Source of the DNA: an uncultured Clostridium sp.
Lineage (GTDB): Bacteria; Bacillota; Clostridia; Clostridiales; Clostridiaceae
DNA length: 14,898 bases
Direction of reading: 5' to 3'
Assembly: GCA_934777095.1 (NCBI GenBank)
Contig: CAKVNP010000011.1
Location: 1 to 14,898 of the forward strand
Within the stretch, counting starts at the first letter, position 1. Each line of letters starts with the position of its first letter. Shown piece after piece: positions 1-5,655 of the stretch. The notes under the pieces are model-generated. The model was not told the origin of the DNA and made no database searches. It saw nothing but the letters and a program-made list of their open reading frames with translations. The position numbers and the translations under genes were made by a program.

Positions 1-1094
1 AAATTGAATTCTCTTTCAATTCTTTCTTGAATTATTTCCATATGAAGAAGACCTAAGAATCCACATCTAAATCCAAACCCTAAGGCAATAGATGTTTCTG
101 GTTCAAAGTCTAAAGCAGCATCATTTATTTGTAATTTTTCTAATGCTTCTTTTAATTCATCATATTTGGCACCATCTACTGGGTAAATACCTGAATAAAC
201 CATTGGTACAGCTTTTTTATATCCTGGAAGTGCTTCTGCTGTCGGTCTGTCAGCTTCTGTAACAGTATCACCAACTCTGGCATCTGCTACATTTTTAATA
301 GAAGCTGTGATGTATCCAACATCTCCTGCGCTTAATTCACTTATTGGCATTAATTTAGGCGTAAATACTCCTACTTCTGTAATATCATAAACCTTATTAG
401 TTGCCATAAGCTTAATCTTAGTTCCAGGCTTAACTTTACCATCTAGAATTCTTACATAACATACAACACCTTTGTAGCTATCATAATATGAATCAAATAT
501 TAATGCCTTTAAAGGAGCTTCTTCATCTCCATTTGGTGCTGGTATCTTATTAACGATAGTTTCTAAAACATCTTCTACATTTAAACCTGTTTTAGCTGAA
601 ATCATTGGTGCATCGTCTGCTTCTATCCCAATAACATCTTCAATTTCTTCCTTTACTTCATCAGGTCTAGCTGATGGAAGGTCAATTTTATTAATTACTG
701 GCGCTATTTCTAAATCATTATCTAATGCTAAATAGCAGTTAGCTAATGTCTGTGCTTCTATTCCTTGTGCTGCATCAACAACTAATATTGCACCTTCACA
801 AGCTGCTAAACTTCTAGATACTTCATATGTAAAATCTACGTGGCCTGGAGTATCGATAAGGTTTAAAATATACTCTTCTCCATCTGCTCTCTTATAAATA
901 AGTCTAGCTGCCTGAGATTTAATTGTTATTCCTCTTTCTCTTTCAAGTTCCATATTATCAAGAACTTGTTCTTCCATTTCTCTTTGAGTTAAAGTTCCTG
1001 TTTTTTCTAATAATCTATCTGCTAATGTTGACTTACCGTGATCTATGTGTGCTACTATTGAAAAGTTTCTTATTTTTGATTGTCTATTGCTCAT
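1..1094 (-). CDS. lepA: Elongation factor 4 (LepA), N-terminal part, cut by window edge
   Basis: A ribosome-bound translational GTPase of the cytoplasm that back-translocates or remodels stalled ribosomes. The visible 364 codons (of about 600 in the family) hold the complete G domain: P-loop AHIDHGKST at residues 15-23, the switch I region [19 protein letters not shown] and SAKTG. Domain II and the start of domain III follow, including the typical [14 protein letters not shown]. The rest lies beyond position 1. The ATG at 1092-1094 gives the usual LepA N-terminus ([20 protein letters not shown]). No SD lies close to this ATG; the best one, GGGGGTG at 1129-1135, is 34 nt away across a small hairpin (separate entry). 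The gene has its own SigA-type promoter just behind the terminator of the upstream gene, so it is probably transcribed independently. In clostridia hemW and hrcA usually follow. Identification is very secure. Confidence 0.97.
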   Translation of the reverse strand, partial: MSNRQSKIRNFSIVAHIDHGKSTLADRLLEKTGTLTQREMEEQVLDNMELERERGITIKSQAARLIYKRADGEEYILNLIDTPGHVDFTYEVSRSLAACEGAILVVDAAQGIEAQTLANCYLALDNDLEIAPVINKIDLPSARPDEVKEEIEDVIGIEADDAPMISAKTGLNVEDVLETIVNKIPAPNGDEEAPLKALIFDSYYDSYKGVVCYVRILDGKVKPGTKIKLMATNKVYDITEVGVFTPKLMPISELSAGDVGYITASIKNVADARVGDTVTEADRPTAEALPGYKKAVPMVYSGIYPVDGAKYDELKEALEKLQINDAALDFEPETSIALGFGFRCGFLGLLHMEIIQERIEREFN

Positions 1095-1135
1095 ATATCT
1101 TAACTGCAAAACTTTGCTGCAGCTTCTTCACCCCC
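1092..1135 (-). promoter_or_regulatory. lepA translation start: distant SD bridged by hairpin
   Basis: Read on the minus strand: SD GGGGGTG (1129-1135), 4 nt, stem arm AGCTGCA (1118-1124), 9-nt loop, stem arm TGCAGTT (1102-1108, one G-U pair), exactly 7 nt (1095-1101), then the ATG. Linear SD-to-start distance is 34 nt; folding reduces it to about 11 nt. A 17-codon out-of-frame ORF (ATG at 1135-1137) also spans this leader and stops inside the lepA start, so translational coupling is an alternative. The function is inferred. Confidence 0.5.
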
Positions 1136-1155
1136 ATTAAGTTAAATCAAGCTAA

Positions 1156-1186
1156 ATTATATCATAGAAAGTAGAGTAACTGTCAA
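1156..1186 (-). promoter_or_regulatory. SigA-type promoter of lepA
   Basis: A perfect -35 TTGACA (1181-1186) and a perfect -10 TATAAT (1156-1161) with an upstream TG (TGATATAAT, an extended -10). The 19-nt spacer is slightly long, which the extended -10 may offset. Transcription should start near 1149, leaving a leader of about 55 nt before the lepA ATG. Confidence 0.75.
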
Positions 1187-1190
1187 GAAT

Positions 1191-1225
1191 ATTAAAAATC
1201 CATCATAAATTAATGGATTTTTAAT
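1191..1225 (-). terminator. Terminator behind the small membrane protein gene
   Basis: A perfect 13-bp inverted repeat (1191-1203 with 1213-1225) with a 9-nt loop. On the minus strand the 3' arm ends in a T-rich run. It lies 23 nt past the stop of the gene at 1249-1677 and just before the lepA -35, separating the two units. Confidence 0.7.
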
Positions 1226-1248
1226 TAAATTACCTTGCTTTCCTTTAT

Positions 1249-1677
1249 TTAATTGTTATCTTCATACCAATTTATAAAACTATCAACAACATCATCAATA
1301 GCTTCTCGCTCTCTGTCGTTTCCATAATTATTTTCTGTGTTTTCAGTAAAATTATCCACGATATTCTTGGCTTTTTTTCCTATAAAATCAAACACAGGTG
1401 TTATTTTATTTAAAATAGGATTATTCTTAGTTAAACTAATACTCTTGCCACCAAATACAACCTTTGCTGAATCCTTTTCGCCATCTACATAGATCTTCAC
1501 TGGAGCCTTATCAGTAATAAACTCTGAAAACTCCTCACCAAATTCCTCTGTAACAACTTTATAATTTTCACTTGTATTTCCCAATGGAGAAAGTGATTTA
1601 GTAGTATTAATATTAACTATAATACACCCTATTATTGCTATTAATAATGAAATAACAGGTATAATGGCTTTTTTCAT
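1249..1677 (-). CDS. Small membrane-anchored or lipoprotein of unknown function
   Basis: A 142-residue protein I cannot assign to a named family. The N-terminus is MKK followed by a hydrophobic segment (about residues 4-22). IIGC at residues 15-18 fits a lipobox with Cys18 as the lipidated residue, but the segment stays hydrophobic past the Cys, so a plain membrane anchor is possible. The rest (about 120 residues) is hydrophilic and predicted outside the membrane, with a short basic/hydrophobic part in the middle and an acidic, Asn-rich tail. The ATG has a good SD (GGGGGTG, 5 nt spacing). A SigG-like promoter sits upstream (separate entry). The gene lies between spoIIP and lepA with a terminator behind it. 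The sporulation neighbourhood and promoter suggest forespore expression, but this is inference. Confidence 0.8.
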   Translation of the reverse strand: MKKAIIPVISLLIAIIGCIIVNINTTKSLSPLGNTSENYKVVTEEFGEEFSEFITDKAPVKIYVDGEKDSAKVVFGGKSISLTKNNPILNKITPVFDFIGKKAKNIVDNFTENTENNYGNDREREAIDDVVDSFINWYEDNN

Positions 1678-1703
1678 ACAAACACCCCCTAGCCTTCTAT
1701 CTA

Positions 1704-1733
1704 AAGGATGAACGTTTTTTTGATTTTTTATAC
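1704..1733 (-). promoter_or_regulatory. Candidate SigG-type (forespore) promoter
   Basis: GTATA at 1729-1733 matches the SigG -35 (GHATR). After an 18-nt spacer, CATCCTT at 1704-1710 matches six of seven positions of the -10 (CATMHTA). The start site would be near 1697, leaving a 20-nt leader with the SD of the 142-residue protein gene. In AT-rich DNA such matches can occur by chance. Confidence 0.4.
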
Positions 1734-1776
1734 ATCATTTATTATATTATCTTAAAGCTTGCTAAAGGTTACTATT

Positions 1777-1896
1777 AATTATGAATTATGAATGCAGAGT
1801 GATGAATGGCGGAAAAACTCTAAAAGAGTTTACTAAAATTTATTAATAAAAAATTCCCCTGCGGGGAATTTTCACCTAAATTCATAATTCATAATT
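1777..1896. repeat. Intergenic element with 17-bp perfect inverted ends
   Basis: AATTATGAATTATGAAT (1777-1793) recurs as its exact reverse complement at 1880-1896. Between them are a hairpin AAACTC/GAGTTT (1815-1831) and the spoIIP terminator hairpin (1850-1872). No coding sequence or target-site duplication is visible. Tandem ATTATGA-type units like these are, from memory, common in clostridial intergenic regions, so this may be a dispersed MITE-like repeat. The right end runs up to the spoIIP stop codon. Confidence 0.5.
1848..1872 (-). terminator. spoIIP terminator
   Basis: A perfect 10-bp stem AAAATTCCCC/GGGGAATTTT (1850-1859 with 1863-1872) with a 3-nt loop. On the minus strand it is followed by a run of T. 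It lies 34 nt past the spoIIP stop and inside the inverted-repeat element. Confidence 0.75.
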
Positions 1897-1905
1897 TATA
1901 ATTCA

Positions 1906-3024
1906 TCATTGCCTATTAATGTATTCTGCAATTACACGTGCTATATATTTAGCAGTAAGTTTCGCTTCCTGTGCTGTGTTGCCAACTCCTCCATCTTCAA
2001 CTAAAAGCATATTATTGCTAAGCCCCAGGTTAAATGTTCCATAACTTGTATCGTACACAAATGTTCCACCATTATATTCAGTTCTTAATAATGAAGGGAA
2101 TAATCTGTTTGTTATATCAATTAAATTATTTACTAACGCTTGGTTTTGTTCCAGCTTAGGACTGCTTTGTCCAATTACAAACATAAATTTAGCTAGTGAT
2201 TCTCCATTTAAGGTAGTGGCAACATTATCCCTATTTGCTGATGAATCTCTATGAAGATCAATAATAAGCTTAAAATCTCCATATTGATTAAGATAATTCT
2301 GTACTGTATCTCTTGATCTTAAATAACATCCATTATAATCAACATCATGGAGGGTTTTATCATGAATTACTGAAATACCATATCCTTCTTCCAGCTCCTT
2401 AGCTAATATATCGCCTACACCTATAATATTTAAATCTTCATTTTCAGTCCGCCAGTTATTTCCTTCACCTATTTCACTATACGCTTCATGGCTATGGGTA
2501 TGATATATTAATACCTCTGGCATTGTACTTTCTAGCATTTTTTTAAGACTTCCATCATATGCGGCACTTTCTGCCTCTAGCTGTGCTATTTCTTCTGGTG
2601 TAACTTTAGCTATGCTTTCATCTTTCACTTCATAAGGTGAAAATAAAGAAAAAGGATTGGTACTACTTTTATTACTGTTATTATTACTAGTGCCAGCATC
2701 TGTATTATATCCAAAAAAAGATATTTCATTGCCCACTATTCCCATAGTGGTTATATTACCAAGCCCCAGAGCCTCTATAATTACTTTTTTTATAGTCAAG
2801 TTATTTTCTGCATAATCAGATTTATCATAAGAAATATGTTCCACTACTGGTAATGAATAGTTCAGTAGCTGCACATATGCATATCCTCCTCGTTCACGAT
2901 AATTATTTATAACACCTATGCATCTTCCTACAAAGAAAATACTTATGGATAAAATAAGAATACATTCTATGGTATACTTATTTTTTTCTGTCCGTCTATT
3001 TCTCTTTTCTCCTCTCACAAACAT
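1906..3024 (-). CDS. spoIIP: Stage II sporulation protein P (cell-wall hydrolase)
   Basis: A membrane-anchored peptidoglycan amidase/endopeptidase that works with SpoIID and SpoIIM at the septum to drive engulfment of the forespore. The 372 residues compare with about 400 in B. subtilis. A short basic N-terminus precedes one membrane helix (about 19-40). A variable linker, rich in Asn and Ser at 108-125, leads to the SpoIIP domain from about 165. Likely zinc and catalytic residues are YHTHSHE at 174-180, DLHRD at 256-260 and LVEDGG at 341-346. The ATG is preceded by AGGAGG at 11 nt. It follows gpr as in B. subtilis, with only 81 nt between and no terminator. The SD can be hidden by a stem in read-through RNA (separate entry). 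Very secure identification. Confidence 0.95.
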   Translation of the reverse strand: MFVRGEKRNRRTEKNKYTIECILILSISIFFVGRCIGVINNYRERGGYAYVQLLNYSLPVVEHISYDKSDYAENNLTIKKVIIEALGLGNITTMGIVGNEISFFGYNTDAGTSNNNSNKSSTNPFSLFSPYEVKDESIAKVTPEEIAQLEAESAAYDGSLKKMLESTMPEVLIYHTHSHEAYSEIGEGNNWRTENEDLNIIGVGDILAKELEEGYGISVIHDKTLHDVDYNGCYLRSRDTVQNYLNQYGDFKLIIDLHRDSSANRDNVATTLNGESLAKFMFVIGQSSPKLEQNQALVNNLIDITNRLFPSLLRTEYNGGTFVYDTSYGTFNLGLSNNMLLVEDGGVGNTAQEAKLTAKYIARVIAEYINRQ

Positions 3025-3033
3025 AAATAACTA

Positions 3034-3069
3034 TCCCTCCTATACCCTTATTTATATGTATATGAGGGA
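3034..3069 (-). promoter_or_regulatory. Inverted repeat that can sequester the spoIIP SD
   Basis: Two 12-nt arms (3058-3069 and 3034-3045), complementary except for one position, with a 12-nt loop. The 3' arm contains the spoIIP SD AGGAGG, so a transcript carrying both arms could block ribosome access. Confidence 0.5.
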
Positions 3070-3084
3070 TTTACATAATTATGA
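3057..3084 (-). promoter_or_regulatory. Candidate SigE-type promoter of spoIIP
   Basis: TCATAAT (3078-3084) matches six of seven positions of the SigE -35 (KMATATT). CATATACA (3057-3064), 13 nt away, matches six of eight of the -10 (CATACAHT). The expected start near 3050 lies inside the loop of the inverted repeat, so this transcript would lack the SD-blocking arm. In B. subtilis spoIIP is a SigE gene. The assignment here is by eye only. Confidence 0.4.
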
Positions 3085-3105
3085 TTATAATTATTTACAT
3101 TATTT

Positions 3106-4080
3106 CTAATTCATAAATTTATTTATTTCTTCCATTTCCATATCTGGCTGAACCGCTATATTAATTCCATTAGCAATGATTTTTGCTAAACCTTCAATAA
3201 TAGAATCCACATCTTTTGGTGTTACCATAAGTTCTCCAACATAAGGAGTAAGAATTTCTCTAATCAAAGCATTTTTTTCATTTTTATCGACGGTCTTTAA
3301 CATATTATAAAAATCTTTACCACTTTCAACTTTACTGATTAAATCATCTAATAAAAGATCGATAGTATCATTAGCTATTGTAGCTGCATCAACTACGGTA
3401 GGCACACCTACTGCAATTACTTTTACTCCTAAGCTTTCTTCATTAATCTGCATTCGATGATTACCTACTCCTGCACCTGGTGAAATTCCCACATCTCCTA
3501 TTTGTATTGTCCTATTTACTCTATCAAGCTTTCTTGAACCTAGAGCATCTACACATATTACAAGATCCGGCTTTATTCTATCCACTACAGACTTTACTAT
3601 TTCTCCTGTTTCAATACCGGTAATTCCAAGGACACCTGGTGCTATGGTACATACTGATCTCACATCATCTTCTATTGCATCTGGCATTAAATCTTTAATA
3701 TGCCTAGTAACCATAATCTTATCAGTAACTTTTGGTCCCAATGCATCTGGAGTTACACTTCTGTTTCCTAAGCCTACTACTAAAACTACTTTATCCTCTG
3801 TTACATCTTCCAATCTTTTCAATACCTTGCCAACAATTAATGACACATTATCCATTGCTTCGCCATCATAATGTGTAAGTTCTGGAAAATCTATGGTGAT
3901 ATAATGTCCTTTAGGCTTACCTAATTCCTTTCCTGCCTCGTCGCTTTCTATGGTTACTGTGGTAATTTTAACCTCTCCTTCCTCTTCTTCATCAACTTTA
4001 ACCCCATCTAATTCTTTTTTATTTTCTTCTGTATATGCTTGTTTTGCTTCAATTGCAAGGTCTGTTCTTATACTAATCAT
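3106..4080 (-). CDS. gpr: GPR endopeptidase, germination protease for small acid-soluble spore proteins
   Basis: An aspartic-type protease (MEROPS family A25) made in the forespore as a zymogen. At germination it cleaves the small acid-soluble proteins that protect spore DNA. The 324 residues are somewhat shorter than the Bacillus enzymes. D112 (TPDALGP) and D178 (CVDALGS) match the two catalytic Asp of B. megaterium GPR (127 and 193), with the same 66-residue spacing. The N-terminus SIRTDLAIEA resembles the Bacillus autoprocessing site (TD/LA), predicting cleavage after D7 and a propeptide of only 7 residues against 15. An acidic insert (about 29-36) separates the N-terminus from the core. 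The ATG follows AGGAGG with 7 nt spacing. A forespore-type promoter lies upstream. Very secure. Confidence 0.96.
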   Translation of the reverse strand: MISIRTDLAIEAKQAYTEENKKELDGVKVDEEEEGEVKITTVTIESDEAGKELGKPKGHYITIDFPELTHYDGEAMDNVSLIVGKVLKRLEDVTEDKVVLVVGLGNRSVTPDALGPKVTDKIMVTRHIKDLMPDAIEDDVRSVCTIAPGVLGITGIETGEIVKSVVDRIKPDLVICVDALGSRKLDRVNRTIQIGDVGISPGAGVGNHRMQINEESLGVKVIAVGVPTVVDAATIANDTIDLLLDDLISKVESGKDFYNMLKTVDKNEKNALIREILTPYVGELMVTPKDVDSIIEGLAKIIANGINIAVQPDMEMEEINKFMN

Positions 4081-4114
4081 TACACTTCCTCCTACAATTT
4101 ATATTATTTCAAAA

Positions 4115-4145
4115 CTATTTTCCCTAATAACTTTTAATTTCATAC
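4115..4145 (-). promoter_or_regulatory. Candidate SigF/SigG promoter of gpr
   Basis: GTATG (4141-4145) resembles the forespore -35. GGGAAAATAG (4115-4124), 16 nt on, resembles the SigF -10 (GGNRANAMTW) apart from one or two positions. The start would fall near 4108, 28 nt before the ATG. gpr is SigF/SigG-dependent in B. subtilis. The elements here are weak matches. Confidence 0.35.
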
Positions 4146-4174
4146 TTGAACTTAAAAACTTTCGGTGTTATAAT
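4146..4174 (+). promoter_or_regulatory. SigA-type promoter of rpsT
   Basis: -35 TTGAAC (4146-4151), a 17-nt spacer, and -10 TATAAT (4169-4174) with an upstream TG (TGTTATAAT, extended -10). The start is expected near 4181, giving a leader of about 76 nt. The leader has C-runs (4209-4212, 4228-4230) that could pair with the SD GGGGG (4244-4248), a possible place for S20 autoregulation, but I see no conserved structure. Confidence 0.8.
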
Positions 4175-4256
4175 ATGATTTGTTGAAAATGAACTCGTAC
4201 GCAGATTTCCCCAAAAACTGCAAGAGGCCCTATAAAAATTTAAGGGGGTGAATTGA

Positions 4257-4520
4257 ATGGCAAACATAAAATCAGCAAAGAAAAGAATTAAAGTTACTGA
4301 AAAGAAAACTTTACAAAACAAAATGGTTAAATCAGCTTTAAAAACTGCTATAAAGAAGTTTGAAGCTGCAGTAGCTGCTAACAACGCTGAAGAAGCTAAA
4401 GCTTTATTTGTAGGAGCTGCTAAGTCTTTAGACATGGCTGCACAAAAAGGTGTTGTTCACAAGAACATGGCTGCTAGAAAGAAATCAAGATTAGCTGCAA
4501 AATTAAACGCTATGGCGTAA
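4257..4520 (+). CDS. rpsT: Small ribosomal subunit protein S20 (bS20)
   Basis: A primary 16S rRNA-binding protein of the small ribosomal subunit. The 87 residues have the family's typical length, a very basic N-terminus ([17 protein letters not shown]) and long Ala/Lys-rich helices to the end. The SD GGGGGTG lies 6 nt before the ATG. It is the only plus-strand gene, opposite holA on one side and gpr on the other, with its own SigA promoter and two hairpins behind it. Codon use is that of a highly expressed gene. Very secure. Confidence 0.98.
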   Translation: MANIKSAKKRIKVTEKKTLQNKMVKSALKTAIKKFEAAVAANNAEEAKALFVGAAKSLDMAAQKGVVHKNMAARKKSRLAAKLNAMA

Positions 4521-4530
4521 TAAATAATAA

Positions 4531-4556
4531 GCCGGTGATTTTTCACCGGCAATTAT
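4531..4556 (+). terminator. rpsT terminator, first hairpin
   Basis: A perfect GC-rich 8-bp stem GCCGGTGA/TCACCGGC with a 4-nt loop (4531-4550), 10 nt past the rpsT stop, followed by a short T-rich stretch. Confidence 0.75.
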
Positions 4557-4562
4557 TTTATA

Positions 4563-4617
4563 TTAAGAAACGCAATAATTGTCTTACAATTATTGCGTTT
4601 CTTAATTCTTTTTTATT
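4563..4617. terminator. Strong hairpin between convergent rpsT and holA
   Basis: A perfect 19-bp stem (4563-4581 with 4587-4605) with a 5-nt loop. On the plus strand it is followed by TTCTTTTTT, making it a second, strong rpsT terminator. It probably also stops minus-strand RNA from holA, whose stop codon is 8 nt away, but the T tract on that side is weak. Confidence 0.75.
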
Positions 4618-5644
4618 TAACCATAAATGTCTTAAATAACATCATTTCCATTTCCAGCTTTTTATCTACACTAGAAGATTTTAATTTATTTTCAGTATCT
4701 ACACAAATTTTACACAATTCCTCTAATTGTTTTAAAGTAAACTTTGAACATTGAGTCATAAGTTTTTCACAGACAAATTGAGGAAGCCTATATTTAGACA
4801 TAAAGAAATCTGCTCTTTTTCCTTTGCTTACGTAAGCCTTTATTTCATAAAGCCTTTTAAAATGATTTTCGATGGAAGTTATAATAAGCATATGCTGGTC
4901 TGCTTTAAATAATAAGTCATCTAAAAGATCTAAAGCTTTATTTACTTTTTTCGTAGAGATATACTCAACTAAATCGAAAATATCATCTTCACTTCTATTT
5001 AACACAAGCTTATCGATATCTTCTTTAGTAATCTCCCTGCCTTCTGCATATGAACATATTTTATCTACTTCTCTTTTTATAATATCGAAATTGTTCTGCA
5101 CTTTATCTGCAAAATATCTAAGCTGGATTTTCCCGATGTTTCTATCTCTTTCTTTAAATATATCTTCAACCTTCTTGTAATATTTATCTTTTTTAAGCTT
5201 ATCACAATGGACAACTGTAGCATATTTATCAAGAGTAGTTAGCTTTTTATTTTTCTTTGGAGTATCTCTTTTGTCATTAAATAAGTAATACATTATTAAT
5301 ACAGAATAAGGAGGCAGGTCTTTCATATACTTTGCTAATTCAGTATATGTCTTTGCTCCTTCTTTATCAGCCTTATCTTTTAAGAAGTTAGCTCTAAATA
5401 CTTCCACTACTTTTTTCTCGCCAAAAAAAGGCATAGTTTCGCAGGCATTTTCAATATCACCAAAAGTAGTTGTAAGCCCATCAAGCCTTTCATAGTTTAA
5501 ACTTGCAAAATCAGCTGGCACAACTTTTTTTACTACTTCAGCTACGCTTTCTTTAATCAGCTCTTCATCTAATCCGCAAAAAATATATGCATTGCTTATT
5601 TTGCCTTTTTTTATTTCTCCTTCAAATCCTTCTATGTTAATCAA
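4613..5644 (-). CDS. holA: DNA polymerase III subunit delta
   Basis: The clamp-loader subunit that opens the sliding clamp during DNA replication. The 343 residues are typical for Firmicute delta subunits. The N-terminal domain begins IKKGKISNAYIFCGLDEELI, the place where ATPase relatives carry a Walker A; delta has none, as expected. The middle region (RYFADKVQNNFDIIKREVDKI) and the DIFDLVEYISTKKVNKALDLL segment are family-like. The start is TTG (5642-5644), with SD AGGAGA spaced 6 nt. The SD overlaps the comEC stop codon, which suggests coupled translation. comEC-holA-rpsT neighbourhoods are common in Firmicutes. Secure identification. Confidence 0.93.
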   Translation of the reverse strand: MINIEGFEGEIKKGKISNAYIFCGLDEELIKESVAEVVKKVVPADFASLNYERLDGLTTTFGDIENACETMPFFGEKKVVEVFRANFLKDKADKEGAKTYTELAKYMKDLPPYSVLIMYYLFNDKRDTPKKNKKLTTLDKYATVVHCDKLKKDKYYKKVEDIFKERDRNIGKIQLRYFADKVQNNFDIIKREVDKICSYAEGREITKEDIDKLVLNRSEDDIFDLVEYISTKKVNKALDLLDDLLFKADQHMLIITSIENHFKRLYEIKAYVSKGKRADFFMSKYRLPQFVCEKLMTQCSKFTLKQLEELCKICVDTENKLKSSSVDKKLEMEMMLFKTFMVK

Positions 5645-5655
5645 TTTTATTCTCC

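Noticed and set aside
923..1174. Plus-strand open frame opposite the lepA start
   Set aside because: A hydrophobic antisense shadow of lepA and its promoter region, with no SD or family features.
3075..3094. ATAATTAT inverted repeat behind gpr as a terminator
   Set aside because: All A/T, 8 bp, and no T tract on the minus strand, so too weak to terminate.
3644..4186. Plus-strand frames opposite gpr (3644-3871, 3950-4186)
   Set aside because: Ser/Thr-rich antisense shadows of gpr, whose own coding identity is certain.
4124..4435. Minus-strand open frame opposite rpsT
   Set aside because: An antisense shadow of rpsT, with composition expected from reversing an Ala/Lys-rich gene and no SD.
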